DNA from: Burkholderiales bacterium
Lineage (GTDB): Bacteria; Pseudomonadota; Gammaproteobacteria; Burkholderiales; Burkholderiaceae_C
Assembly: GCA_947464185.1 (NCBI GenBank)
Contig: CANHVY010000001.1
Coordinates: forward strand, 1 to 64,000
Length of the DNA: 64,000 nucleotides
Reading direction: 5' to 3'
Positions 50,587-60,066 of the stretch are shown one piece after another; positions within the stretch are counted from its first letter, which is position 1, and every line of letters begins with the position of its first letter. Under the pieces are notes generated by a model, which saw only the letters and a program-made list of their open reading frames with translations, did not search any database and had not been told where the DNA came from. A program made the translations under genes and the position numbers.

Positions 50587-51269
50587 GGCTGCGGTGGCAT
50601 CAGCAGGTCGCGGGTGAGCGGGCCTGCAGGCAGGCTCAGCACCAGGCGCACCGCACTCGGCAGGCGCTCGTCCAGGGCCGCAGGCAGGGCCCCGGGGGGG
50701 GTGCCCTGGCCCGGTGGCTCGGGGGTCTGTGTGTTGCGGTCTCCGGTGGACTGCGCGTTGGTCCAGGCGTTGTCGCGGTGGAAGTACAGCTGCAACCCGT
50801 CCAGACCTTCCAGCAGCTTCACGGTGCCCGCCTCCTGCCCCAGCAGTTGCTGGCTGCGCAGCCACAGGTCCTGCAGTTCGCCCGTACGCGTCACCGCCGG
50901 GCTGGCCCAGCGCCACCAGGCGCCTTCGCGCCGACTCCACACCACCACCTGCACCCCGCCCTCGGCGGCCTCGCGCGTCAGGCGCATCTGTGCACCGTCA
51001 ACGCGCAGGGCTGGCACGGCGCCCGTGGGCAGCACCGCCCACAGATCCCGCTCCCACTGCGCCAGCGCGATGCTGGTGCGCAGCGTGGCCTGCGAAGACG
51101 CCTGGGCCGCCTCGCGCGAGCGCACCATGGCGTCCAGGCCCTGCCAGGCCATACCCGCGATCACGGCCATCACGGCCAGGGCCACCAGCACTTCCACCAG
51201 CGTAAATCCGCGGGCCTGCTCCCTGCGGCTGAGCGCTGGTCTCTCGGCCATGGCGGATGGCTTCTTCAC
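50583..51269 (-). CDS. gspJ: type II secretion minor pseudopilin GspJ
   Basis: Minor pseudopilin of 228 residues that joins GspI and GspK at the tip. The prepilin peptidase site is ARG-FTLVEVLVALAVMAVIAGMAWQGLDAM, with Glu at mature position 5, followed by the GspJ-type WERDLWAVLPTGAVPALRVDG. The start GTG 51269 overlaps the gspI stop as GTGA, in keeping with the rest of the operon; ATG 51251 (MAERPALS) would give a shorter leader and is also possible. Confidence 0.9.
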   Translation of the reverse strand: MKKPSAMAERPALSRREQARGFTLVEVLVALAVMAVIAGMAWQGLDAMVRSREAAQASSQATLRTSIALAQWERDLWAVLPTGAVPALRVDGAQMRLTREAAEGGVQVVVWSRREGAWWRWASPAVTRTGELQDLWLRSQQLLGQEAGTVKLLEGLDGLQLYFHRDNAWTNAQSTGDRNTQTPEPPGQGTPPGALPAALDERLPSAVRLVLSLPAGPLTRDLLMPPQP

Positions 51270-51733
51270 AGCCGGGAAGCCACGGTGGTGACCGTCAGCA
51301 GGGCTTGGCCGTCGGCGTTGCGCACGACGGCGTCCACCCGGCGGAAGTTGGGGTTGGGCGTGGGGCGGGTGCGCAGCGTCCCCCGGTACTCGCGGCCGAG
51401 TTGCTCGCAGCTGAAATCGGCGTCGCCCACGCCCGGGAACTGGCGGCTGAGCTTCAGCGCCGTCAACTGGTTGTCGGCGCACCACTGCGCCGCGGTGACG
51501 TCGGCCAGCCGCCGGGCGCCCTCCACCACGCCGGCGGCTGCCCGCATCCCCGCGGCCAGGGCCACAGCCACGATGGCCAGCGCCACCAGCACTTCCACCA
51601 GGGTGAAACCCGGCGAGTTCTGCCCGTGAAGCGGGCCCCCCTGGCCGCGTGGGCGGCGTGGGGCGTGTGGGCCGCGTGGGGCGTGTGTGCGGCGGGGGGG
51701 CGGTGCGTTCGGATGCATGGGGTACCCAGTCAT
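51266..51733 (-). CDS. gspI: type II secretion minor pseudopilin GspI
   Basis: Minor pseudopilin that nucleates the tip complex, 155 residues. The cleavage site is NSPG-FTLVEVLVALAIVAVALA with Glu at position 5, and the mature domain shows CADNQLTALKLSRQFPGVGD, typical of GspI. The leader before the cleavage Gly is unusually long (about 38-43 residues) and rich in Pro, Arg and His (THAPRGPHAPRRPRG), encoded by imperfect GC-rich repeats. Possible starts are ATG 51733 or ATG 51718. It lies 14 bases after gspH. Confidence 0.88.
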   Translation of the reverse strand: MTGYPMHPNAPPPRRTHAPRGPHAPRRPRGQGGPLHGQNSPGFTLVEVLVALAIVAVALAAGMRAAAGVVEGARRLADVTAAQWCADNQLTALKLSRQFPGVGDADFSCEQLGREYRGTLRTRPTPNPNFRRVDAVVRNADGQALLTVTTVASRL

Positions 51734-51747
51734 CCATCAAGGGCAGG

Positions 51748-52377
51748 TCATGGGCGGGAAGCCGTCGCGGCCTGCTGGCCGGCAGGTGCGGCCAGGAGGG
51801 TGTCTGCGGGCTGCGGCTCGAACGGCCCCAGGCCGTCGGTGGCCAGCGTCAGGCGCCGGTCGCCCAGGCGCAAGCTCACGCGCTGGGCGCCGATCAGGGG
51901 TTCGGGCCCCAGCAGCAGGCTGCGGGCCCCCACCACCTCGGCCTGCACCTGCGGCGTCAGCCAGCGCTGCGGCAGGTTCAGGGCAACGGGCAGCCCCACG
52001 AAGCGGAAGTGCGGCGCGCTCTCCTCACCCGCCTGTTCACCCGCCTGCGAGGCGGGTGCCGGCACCCACCGAACGGCCAAGCCCGACGCGCGGGACTCGG
52101 CCCGCGCCGCCTCCAGCAGGGCGGACAGGCGGTCGGCCTCGCGCTCCAGCGCTGAGGCGTCGGGGTCGCGCAGGGCCAGGGTGGCCAGGGTCGAGGCCAG
52201 GGCCACGATGGCCACGACGATGAGCAACTCGATCAGGGTGAAGCCCCGCCCCCTATCCTGCCGGCCTTCCCCACCGAAGGTTCTGCTGGCAGGGCGGCCT
52301 GTGCTGGGCGATCCGACCCAGGCACCGGTTGCGAAGCTCGCTGCGCCGCCCCTATTGCCAGGAGCCGATGTCGGCAT
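51748..52377 (-). CDS. gspH: type II secretion minor pseudopilin GspH
   Basis: Minor pseudopilin, about 209 residues. Cleavage site RGRG-FTLIELLIVVAIVALASTLATLAL with Glu at position 5, then LEREADRLSALLEAARAESRASGLAVRWVP, the GspH helix-strand pattern, and a C-terminal DRRLTLATDGLGPFEP. The start is uncertain: ATG 52377 or ATG 52410, both overlapping the end of gspG. The leader of some 45 residues is long, as in gspI. A C-terminal Ala/Gln tail of about 20 residues is low in complexity. Confidence 0.88.
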   Translation of the reverse strand: MPTSAPGNRGGAASFATGAWVGSPSTGRPASRTFGGEGRQDRGRGFTLIELLIVVAIVALASTLATLALRDPDASALEREADRLSALLEAARAESRASGLAVRWVPAPASQAGEQAGEESAPHFRFVGLPVALNLPQRWLTPQVQAEVVGARSLLLGPEPLIGAQRVSLRLGDRRLTLATDGLGPFEPQPADTLLAAPAGQQAATASRP

Positions 52378-52864
52378 CGGGGCCCTCACCGCCGGGTTGC
52401 CCGTCGGCACCGAAGCTGAAGACGTCGATCTCGCCCTTGAGCCCCGGGTTCAGGTACTGGTAGGCACGGCCCCAGGGGTCGGGCGGCAGCTTGTCCAGGT
52501 AGGGCTTCCAGTTGGGCGCGTTCGGCCCGGCGGAAGGCTTGCGCACCAAGGCCTCCAGGCCTTGCTCGGCCGTGGGATAGCGCTGGTTGTCCAACTTGTA
52601 CAGCTTCAGCGCCTGCATGAGGTTGTTGACGTCCGTTTTCGCCGCCGTCACCCGGGCATCGGCTGCCCGGTTGAGCACGTTCGGGGCGATCAGCGCGGCC
52701 AGCACGCCGATGATGACCAGCACCACCATGATCTCGATCAGGGTGAAGCCGGCCACGCTGCGCCTGGCGCCGGGCCGGGTGGCTTCAGCGGCTTCAGCGG
52801 CCTCGGCGCCTTTGCGTCGGGTCAAGCCGGGGCCATGCAGGCGCGGGAAACAGGGGGTCATCAT
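52352..52864 (-). CDS. gspG: type II secretion major pseudopilin GspG
   Basis: Main subunit of the pseudopilus, 170 residues with leader. Cleavage site RSVAG-FTLIEIMVVLVIIGVLAALIAPNVLNRA with Glu at position 5; the mature part has TDVNNLMQALKLYKLDNQRYPTAEQGLEALVRKP, PYLDKLPPDPWGRAYQYLNPG and the calcium-binding loop region FSFGADGQPGGEGPDADIGSW, all diagnostic for GspG. ATG 52864 (MMTPCF) is the probable start. It is the first gene of the minus-strand gsp operon, with only 47 bp to divergent gspC. Confidence 0.95.
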   Translation of the reverse strand: MMTPCFPRLHGPGLTRRKGAEAAEAAEATRPGARRSVAGFTLIEIMVVLVIIGVLAALIAPNVLNRAADARVTAAKTDVNNLMQALKLYKLDNQRYPTAEQGLEALVRKPSAGPNAPNWKPYLDKLPPDPWGRAYQYLNPGLKGEIDVFSFGADGQPGGEGPDADIGSWQ

Positions 52865-52911
52865 GGCGCTTTGTAGGGCTCTGAATGGGGTCGGTCCATC
52901 ATAATTCCCCG

Positions 52912-53514
52912 ATGCTGGCGAAAACATCGGCTTTCCTCATCTGGGCTGCAGTGGCCGGTGCCGCGGTCTTCTGGGGCTTGCATTTGTCCGGAAGCGCGCC
53001 CGAAGCGCCGCCCCATGCCCAGCCGGCCCCCGTGGCCACCGTGGTGCGCTCGGACCTGGGCCGGCTGCTGGGGCCGGACCCGGCCTCGCCCTCCGCCGAA
53101 TCCCAGGCGCCCCTGGCCGTGGCGCAGCAGAGCCGATTCCAGTTGCTGGGCGTCATCGCCGCGGGCAGTGGGGGCCCTGCGGGCAGTCCGGGCCCTGGGG
53201 GCTGGGCCACGCTGGCCGTGGACGGCAAGCCGCCGCGCACCTTCCGCGTGGGCAGCGCGGTGGATGACTCCAGCGTGCTGCAGAAGGTCAGCGCGCGTGG
53301 CGTGGAGATCGGCCCGCGCGGAGGGGCGCCTGTGGTGACGCTGCAACTGTCCCCGCTTGCCCCGGCGGCCACGGGCCGGCCGGGTGGGGCGGGGCCTGCG
53401 CCTGCAGCCTTGTCAACGGGTGCTGCCATTGGTGCTGTACCCGGCGCTGTACCTGTGGCCGAGGTCCCCCCTCCGTCCGAGGCCTTGCGCCGCCCCAGTC
53501 CGATCAACCGCTGA
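52912..53514 (+). CDS. gspC: type II secretion system protein C (GspC)
   Basis: Inner-membrane protein that contacts the GspD secretin, 200 residues. It has an N-terminal transmembrane helix (SAFLIWAAVAGAAVFWGLHL), a proline-rich linker, a homology-region domain (SRFQLLGVIAAG, GWATLAVDGKPPRTFRVGSAVDDSSVLQKVSARGVEI) and a proline/alanine-rich C-terminal tail without a PDZ domain. It is on the opposite strand from the other gsp genes, sharing a very short divergent promoter region with gspG. Only gspO (prepilin peptidase) is absent from this locus, as usual when pilD serves both systems. Confidence 0.9.
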   Translation: MLAKTSAFLIWAAVAGAAVFWGLHLSGSAPEAPPHAQPAPVATVVRSDLGRLLGPDPASPSAESQAPLAVAQQSRFQLLGVIAAGSGGPAGSPGPGGWATLAVDGKPPRTFRVGSAVDDSSVLQKVSARGVEIGPRGGAPVVTLQLSPLAPAATGRPGGAGPAPAALSTGAAIGAVPGAVPVAEVPPPSEALRRPSPINR

Positions 53515-53529
53515 CGGGCGGCGCCTGCC

Positions 53530-55038
53530 ATGGAACCTCAGTCTGGGGCAACACCTGCCCACCAGGATGACCCGGCGGCAGCCCTGAGGGCGCATGCGCT
53601 GGCGCAACAGTGCTTTGAGCAGCCCTTGTCCACGCTGCCGCGCCGCCCGCCCGTGGCCGTCTCGCCCGACGCCACCCTGCACGAGGCCCTGAGCCTGATG
53701 AACGCGCATCGCGTGGGGTCCGTGCTGGCCCTGGACGCGCAGGGCGTGGCGCTGGGCATCCTCACCCGGCACGATCTCTTGCCCCGCGTGGCGCTGGCCG
53801 AGCCGCCGCTGGACGCCCGACGTACGCCGCTGCGCGCGGTGATGAGTGCACCGGTGCACACCCTGGACATTGAACAGCCGCTGCAGCAGGCTGCCGCGCT
53901 GATGTCGCGCCACGGCATCCGCCACGTGCCCCTGACCCAGGGCGGCCGCGTGGTCAGCCTGGTGTCCGAGCGCGACCTGTTCGCCCTGCAACGGCGATCC
54001 CTGCGCGAACTCGGCGGCGCGCTGCGCAGCGCGCCGGACCTGGCCACGCTGCAGGCGCTGGCCCCGCAGATTCCGGCCCTGGCGCGGCAGTTGCTGGCTG
54101 AAGGGCTGGCCGCCCGCACGCTGACCGACCTGGTCAGCCAGCTCAACGACGCCCTGGTGGAACGCGTGCTGGTCTTGCTGGCGGCGCAGCACGGGTTGGA
54201 CCTGGCCCGCGCCTGCTGGGTAGCCTTTGGCTCCGAGGGGCGCGGCGAGCAGACCATCGCCACCGACCAGGACAACGGCCTGGTGCTGGATGACGAGGTC
54301 GGCCCGGCCGAACGCGAACGCTGGCTCGTCATGGCCCGCCACGCCAACCAGGTGCTGGACGCCTGCGGCTTTCCGCTGTGCAAGGGCGGCATCATGGCGG
54401 GCGAGCCCGCCTGCACGCAGACCGTTTCGGAATGGGCAGCGGCCTTCAGCGGCTGGATGGCGCACGGCCAGCCGCAGGACCTGCTCAAGGCCGGCATCTT
54501 CTTTGACCTGCGGCCCATCGCCGGCCAGGCCGGGCTGACGGTGCCGCTGCGCGCGCTGATCTGCGAGCAGGCGCCCCGGCACCCGCGCTTTCTGCGGCTG
54601 CTGGCGGCCAACTCCCTGAACTTCCGCCCGGCGCTGAACTGGCACGGCGGGCTGGACACGGTGCAGCACGGCGGGCGGCCCGTCATCGACTTGAAGTTGC
54701 ACGGCACGGCCGTCTTCGTGGATGCGGCGCGCTGCCTGGCCCTGGCCCACGGGCTGGCCGCCGTGGGCACGCGCGAGCGGCTGCGGGGTGCGGGCGAGGC
54801 CATGGGGGTGCCGGTGGCCGAGCGCGAGGGCTGGGCTGCGGCCTTCGAGGTGCTGCAGGCGCTGCGCCTGCGTGCCCAGGGCGCGCCCGAGGACGGTGCC
54901 GCGCAGACCGAGCCCGGCAACCCCAACCAGGTGGGCCTGGACCTCCTCAACGACCTGGACCGCGGCCTGCTGCGCGACGCCCTGCGCGTGGCCCGCAGCC
55001 TGCAGCAGCGCGTGGAGATGGACTGGGTGCGGTCCTGA
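53530..55038 (+). CDS. CBS-domain protein with DUF294 nucleotidyltransferase-like domain
   Basis: A 502-residue putative signalling protein. Residues about 35-155 form a pair of CBS domains (VAVSPDATLHEALSLMNAHRVGSVLALD and HTLDIEQPLQQAAALMSRHGIRHVPL), which usually bind adenine nucleotides. From about residue 200 is a DUF294 domain with the GlnB-uridylyltransferase-like motif AFGSEGRGEQTIATDQDNGLVLDD (GS, then DxD-like), followed by a DUF294 C-terminal domain (LNFRPALNWHGGLDTV, DLKLHGTAVFVDAARCLALAHGL). Such proteins are thought to regulate transport or carbon use, but the target is unknown. It starts 15 bases after gspC, so it may share its transcript. Confidence 0.9.
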   Translation: MEPQSGATPAHQDDPAAALRAHALAQQCFEQPLSTLPRRPPVAVSPDATLHEALSLMNAHRVGSVLALDAQGVALGILTRHDLLPRVALAEPPLDARRTPLRAVMSAPVHTLDIEQPLQQAAALMSRHGIRHVPLTQGGRVVSLVSERDLFALQRRSLRELGGALRSAPDLATLQALAPQIPALARQLLAEGLAARTLTDLVSQLNDALVERVLVLLAAQHGLDLARACWVAFGSEGRGEQTIATDQDNGLVLDDEVGPAERERWLVMARHANQVLDACGFPLCKGGIMAGEPACTQTVSEWAAAFSGWMAHGQPQDLLKAGIFFDLRPIAGQAGLTVPLRALICEQAPRHPRFLRLLAANSLNFRPALNWHGGLDTVQHGGRPVIDLKLHGTAVFVDAARCLALAHGLAAVGTRERLRGAGEAMGVPVAEREGWAAAFEVLQALRLRAQGAPEDGAAQTEPGNPNQVGLDLLNDLDRGLLRDALRVARSLQQRVEMDWVRS

Positions 55039-55052
55039 GCGTCCGCCTGGTG

Positions 55053-55069
55053 CCGGGCCGGAGGCCCGG
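55053..55069. terminator. hairpin between convergent genes
   Basis: CCGGGCC-GGA-GGCCCGG, a perfect seven-base-pair GC hairpin between the stop codons of the CBS/DUF294 gene and ilvA. No T run is present on either side, so it is at best a weak or Rho-assisted terminator. Confidence 0.4.
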
Positions 55070-55072
55070 GGT

Positions 55073-56698
<1,626 letters not shown>

Positions 56699-56773
56699 CA
56701 CGGCATCATAGAAGCGCCACTGTCGTGCCCGAACCGGGCCACCGACGCGCTCTGGACTTGAAAGCGTCCAGGC

Positions 56774-56808
56774 AAAAAAAGACCCGGAGCCCGTGAAGGC
56801 TCCGGGTC
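56774..56808 (-). terminator. strong Rho-independent terminator upstream of ilvA
   Basis: On the minus strand, GACCCGGAGC, an eight-base loop and GCTCCGGGTC form a perfect 10-bp stem followed by seven T. It lies about 75 bases before the ilvA start codon and is not downstream of any protein gene on this strand, so it ends either a small RNA or a leader transcript of ilvA. Confidence 0.85.
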
Positions 56809-56917
56809 AATCCACCATTGGAGGAGGTGGAGGAGACAACCGGTGTGCAGCGTGTTCACTCTTGCGGGCTGCGGGCGTCCAATCCCGAACCCCTGCCGAA
56901 TCCCTGCGTTGCAACGT
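56774..56917 (-). ncRNA. candidate small RNA or ilvA leader with anti-Shine-Dalgarno loop
   Basis: Predicted RNA of about 140 nt from a start near 56917 to the terminator T run at 56774. Just before the terminator stem is a hairpin with arms UCCACC (56831-56826) and GGUGGA (56816-56811) and loop UCCUCCAAU, and the region 5' of it is UCUCC-rich, so the RNA exposes repeated CUCCUCC, complementary to ribosome binding sites. Hairpin plus C/U-rich single strand plus U-tailed terminator is the build of a trans-acting small RNA. The alternative is an ilvA attenuator: a GTG frame at about 56857 reads through several Leu codons (CTC CTC .. CTC CTC), but it has no stop before the terminator, which argues against a classical leader peptide. 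The 389-bp gap 56702-57090 holds no protein gene that I can support. Confidence 0.55.
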
Positions 56918-56923
56918 GAAATG

Positions 56924-56954
56924 AGTCTAGCACTGGATTGTTGCAGCGCAGCAA
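56924..56954 (-). promoter_or_regulatory. predicted promoter of the ilvA-upstream small RNA
   Basis: On the minus strand TGC-TAGACT is an extended -10 element (TAGACT at 56929-56924) with TTGCTG at 56954-56949 as a -35 candidate at a rather long 19-base spacing. Start of transcription is expected near 56917. Confidence 0.45.
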
Positions 56955-57090
56955 GAGTGCTTCAACAGCGCATTCAGCTCCTGCGAAAGGTCAGTTCCGC
57001 GAGGGAATATGCAGAAATCGTGCCCGCCTGCACAATGCCCGACTCGTTCACTTATGGGGTGCCGCTGGAGTTCGCGCACCGGAATGCAAC

Positions 57091-57513
57091 ATGGAATGCA
57101 CCATCCACTGGATGCCGTCCACCGGCATGGGCTTTGCGGCCGAAACCGGCAGCGGCCACCTGATCAACATGGACGGCGCCCCCGATGGCGGCGGCCGCAA
57201 CCTGGCCCCCCGGCCCATGGAGACCCTGCTGGCCGGTGCCGGCGGCTGCACCGCCTATGACGTGGTGCTGATCCTCAAGCGCGGGCGCCACGCCGTCACT
57301 GGCTGCCAGGTCAAGCTCCAGGCCGAACGCGCGGACGCCGACCCCAAGGTCTTCACCAAGATCCACCTGCACTTCGTGGTCAGCGGCAAGGGCGTGCCCG
57401 CCACCGCCGTGGAGCGCGCCGTGGCGCTTTCCCACGAGAAGTACTGTTCCGCCACCATCATGCTGGCCAAGACCGCTGCCGTGACCACGAGTTTTGAGGT
57501 GGTGGAGGGGTGA
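57091..57513 (+). CDS. OsmC family protein
   Basis: Thiol-dependent peroxidase or related OsmC/Ohr-fold protein, 140 residues. The conserved cysteines are in LAGAGGCTAYDVVLIL (about residue 53) and HEKYCSATIML (about 119), with RPMETLLAGAGG before the first. The sequence is closest in style to the YhfA/OsmC-like subgroup rather than Ohr. ATG 57091 gives the family length; the frame is open further upstream without homology. It is a single gene, possibly stress-induced. Confidence 0.88.
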   Translation: MECTIHWMPSTGMGFAAETGSGHLINMDGAPDGGGRNLAPRPMETLLAGAGGCTAYDVVLILKRGRHAVTGCQVKLQAERADADPKVFTKIHLHFVVSGKGVPATAVERAVALSHEKYCSATIMLAKTAAVTTSFEVVEG

Positions 57514-57554
57514 GACAGGGATGAGGCGGATGTGATCGGGGGGTGATGACTTTT

Positions 57555-57665
57555 GATGAGGGGATGCGTCAACACACGGTCCTCGTCCAACTGGTGCATC
57601 TACCCGTCATCCTGCTGCCGGAAGTGATCCAGCCAGACTGGCGTGGCTACGAGGACAACACTCAA
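57555..57665 (-). pseudogene. degenerate vapC toxin remnant
   Basis: Starting at TTG 57665, overlapping the vapB stop as toxin genes do, the frame reads [20 protein letters not shown], a stop (TAG, 57600-57602), then in the same frame MHQLDEDRVLTHPLI before similarity is lost. This matches the N-terminal 37 or so residues of VapC PIN toxins (VDTSVWIDHFR ... L..DRVLTHPLV). The first catalytic Asp (VDTS) is replaced by Ala (VATP), a nonsense codon interrupts it, and the remaining two thirds are missing. It is therefore a dead toxin. Confidence 0.8.
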
Positions 57666-57883
57666 GGAACTGCGTCGGAAGCGAACTTGTCTTCTTGGCG
57701 CCGATGAATTCCCTTCATATCAGGCCCGTCACCGCCGCCCAAGGCGGCCAGGCGCTTGGCCGCCTGCACCCGCACGAAGGTCTTGACCGCCTCTCGAAAA
57801 AGATCGGCCTTGTCCATGGCGGGATCGGCCACCTCCAGGGCACGCTCATACAGCGTGTCATCGATCGTCACGGTCGTTCGCAT
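57662..57883 (-). CDS. vapB: VapB-family ribbon-helix-helix antitoxin
   Basis: Antitoxin of 73 residues. It begins [37 protein letters not shown], a ribbon-helix-helix DNA-binding domain of the DUF2191/VapB type, followed by a short tail ([24 protein letters not shown]) that normally wraps the toxin. GAGGA lies well spaced before ATG 57883. The reading frame is intact while the toxin gene after it is broken, so the antitoxin is an orphan that may still bind DNA or counter related toxins elsewhere in the genome. Confidence 0.85.
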   Translation of the reverse strand: MRTTVTIDDTLYERALEVADPAMDKADLFREAVKTFVRVQAAKRLAALGGGDGPDMKGIHRRQEDKFASDAVP

Positions 57884-57925
57884 GGCTGTTCCTCACCTTA
57901 CTTGATGAAGCCTCGCATCAAGCCC

Positions 57926-58606
57926 TCACACCCGGTGCGCCACCGTGGTCATCACCCGGGCGCTGGCCTTCATCAGCCATTTCACGGGTTCCGGCATGGG
58001 GGCGGCGCCGGCGGCCAGGGCATCCTCCGCATGGCGCGCTTCATCCGCCTTCATCTGCACGACGATGGCGCGTGAAGCCGTGTCCGCTGCAGGCAGGCGG
58101 TCCAGGTGGCGGGCCAGGTGGGCTTCCACCTGACGTTCCGTTTCCACCACAAAGCCCAGGCTGGCGGCGTCACCCAGCCGCCCGGCCACCAGCCCGATGG
58201 TGAAGGCGCCGGCGTACCACAGCGGGTTCAGCAGGCTGGGCCGGTCGTTCAGTTCCTTCAGGCGCTGCTGCGTCCAGGCCAGGTGGTCAGTCTCCTCCCG
58301 CGCCGCGGCCAGCATCTGCTGCCGCATCTGCGGGCTGCGGGCCGTCAGCGCCTGGGCCTGGTACAGCGCCTGCGCGCAGACCTCGCCCACGTGGTTCACG
58401 CGCATCAGGCCGGCGGACAGGCCGCGGTCAGCGTCGGACAGTGCAGGGTGACCTTCAACGCTTTCAGCGCCAGCACGCACCCCGACAGCAGCAGGGCTTT
58501 TCGGGCTGGGGCCCTGCGGCATGGGGCGCGAGGCCTGGGACGCAGCGAAGACGGTTCTCAAGGCGTGGTCCACGCTGGACAACACACGGTCGGTGAAAGA
58601 CAACAT
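57926..58606 (-). CDS. coq7: 2-polyprenyl-3-methyl-6-methoxy-1,4-benzoquinone monooxygenase
   Basis: Di-iron hydroxylase of ubiquinone biosynthesis, 226 residues. The iron-ligand motifs are present: Glu in [26 protein letters not shown] (ExxH), Glu in [17 protein letters not shown] and DEARHAEDA (ExxH). The N-terminal segment of about 45 residues is variable as in other Burkholderiales. ATG 58606 ([17 protein letters not shown]) is the conserved start; the frame continues upstream to 58795. It is membrane-associated by amphipathic helices, with no true transmembrane signal. Confidence 0.94.
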   Translation of the reverse strand: MLSFTDRVLSSVDHALRTVFAASQASRPMPQGPSPKSPAAVGVRAGAESVEGHPALSDADRGLSAGLMRVNHVGEVCAQALYQAQALTARSPQMRQQMLAAAREETDHLAWTQQRLKELNDRPSLLNPLWYAGAFTIGLVAGRLGDAASLGFVVETERQVEAHLARHLDRLPAADTASRAIVVQMKADEARHAEDALAAGAAPMPEPVKWLMKASARVMTTVAHRV

Positions 58607-58812
58607 GCCGCCGAGCATAAGGGCTGCCCCCTGCCTTCGTTGCGCCTGCACCACAGCCTGTGGCGTTTTTGCAATGGGGGCTTGGCAAGCTTTGCCCTGC
58701 TCTGGTGGAATGCGTCCTGCTTCTTGATGCAGCGCCACAGAGAAGAGGTTGTGCCCACCAGGGTTCGGCTTCGGCGGGCGTCGGGATGTTTTCAACCTAG
58801 GAGATTGTTCAC

Positions 58813-59934
58813 ATGAAGAAGACCCTGATTGCTCTGGCCGCGATGGCCGCCACGACCGCTTTCGCGCAATCCACCGTCACCCTGTCGGGCAACGTGAAGG
58901 CCGGTTTGGCGCAAACGAAGTACTCCGGCGCTGCGACCGGTAACGGCAGTGCCGCCGGTTTGGCTGACGGCTCTTCGCGCTTCATCCTGAGCGGCAGCGA
59001 AGACCTGGGCGGCGGTCTGCGCGCCAACTTCCAAGTCGACACCCGTTTCCGTATCGACGACAACGGCGGTCAGCCGACGGCCAGCCCGCTGGCTGGCGGC
59101 AACACCTTCATCGGTCTGGCCGGCAGTTTCGGTAACCTCCAGATCGGCAAGCTGGACACGCACTACTGCCTGGGCAGCGACACCCACGGCACCCGTGCCA
59201 CCGCGCTGCAAGCTTCTAGCTGCGGCCTGCTCGCCTATGTCAATGGCAGTTCTGGTAATGCGGTCATCGCCAACGCCAGCCGCTCTGTGAACGTGACGCG
59301 GTACACGTCGCCCAACTTCAGCGGCCTGACCTTCCAAGGCACCTACAGCACCAACTTCGCCGGCTCTGAAGGCGCGGTCGGCAAGACCAGCGGTGGCAAC
59401 GCCACCAACGTGCGTGCCGACTACGCCAAGGGTCCTCTGACCGCCGGCGTGTCGGTGTGGCAAGCCAAGGGTGAAGACCAGACTGCTACCGCTGCCCGCA
59501 CCGGCCAGAAGGCCACCACCATGGCGGTGAACTACAACCTGGGTGTTGCCACGCTGGGCCTGACCTGGGACAAGTCCGCTTCGCGTGCCGCTGCCGCCAA
59601 CGTGGCTGCGTTCACCGACACCGAGCGTACGGTGACGTCCATCCCTGTGACCGTGCCGATGGGCGCTGGCACCGTGCTGTTCACCTACAGCAAGGCAGGC
59701 AACACCAAGACGGGCACCACCACCAACGCCAACACCGGTGCCACGCTCGTGTCCTTCGGCTACGAGCACGCCCTGTCCAAGCGCACCACCGTGGGTGTGA
59801 GCTACGCCAAGCTGGACAACAAGGCGAATGCTGGGTATGTTCTCTATACCCAGGGCGCTCTCAACGGCACGCCGAACAACGGCGTGGGCCAAGACGCTTC
59901 CCAGTTCTACGTGGGCGTGCGTCACGCTTTCTGA
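58813..59934 (+). CDS. general porin, Omp32 type
   Basis: Trimeric 16-strand outer-membrane porin, 373 residues. It has a signal peptide ([19 protein letters not shown]), a mature beginning [13 protein letters not shown], the porin_4 hallmark [19 protein letters not shown] near residues 56-74, [18 protein letters not shown] for the constriction-loop region and the terminal phenylalanine RHAF. Two cysteines ([10 protein letters not shown] and SSCGLL, about residues 118 and 136) lie in the region of loop 3, probably forming a disulfide. AGGAG precedes ATG 58813. Codon use looks more like a highly expressed gene than its neighbours. It ends in a strong terminator. Confidence 0.95.
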   Translation: MKKTLIALAAMAATTAFAQSTVTLSGNVKAGLAQTKYSGAATGNGSAAGLADGSSRFILSGSEDLGGGLRANFQVDTRFRIDDNGGQPTASPLAGGNTFIGLAGSFGNLQIGKLDTHYCLGSDTHGTRATALQASSCGLLAYVNGSSGNAVIANASRSVNVTRYTSPNFSGLTFQGTYSTNFAGSEGAVGKTSGGNATNVRADYAKGPLTAGVSVWQAKGEDQTATAARTGQKATTMAVNYNLGVATLGLTWDKSASRAAAANVAAFTDTERTVTSIPVTVPMGAGTVLFTYSKAGNTKTGTTTNANTGATLVSFGYEHALSKRTTVGVSYAKLDNKANAGYVLYTQGALNGTPNNGVGQDASQFYVGVRHAF

Positions 59935-59976
59935 TCAGGCGGAACTCAGGCTCGCCGGCCTCGGCCGGCTTGCACA

Positions 59977-60010
59977 AAAGCCCACCGTGGATACACGGTG
60001 GGCTTTTTTT
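59977..60010. terminator. Rho-independent terminator after the porin
   Basis: AAAGCCCACCGTG, loop GATA, CACGGTGGGC followed by eight T on the plus strand. On the minus strand four T follow the stem, so it can also serve the convergent repeat-protein gene that ends at 60067. Confidence 0.92.
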
Positions 60011-60066
60011 CGTCTTCTCCCGGCTTGACTTGCGTCCTGTGCCAGTGCTTCGGGGAAGTCTTGCGC

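Noticed and set aside
56811..56860. Plus-strand gene start with strong GGAGG ribosome site and GTG
   Set aside because: The frame following it on the plus strand encodes no recognisable product and stops soon; the purine-rich stretch is better explained as the complement of the CUCC motif.
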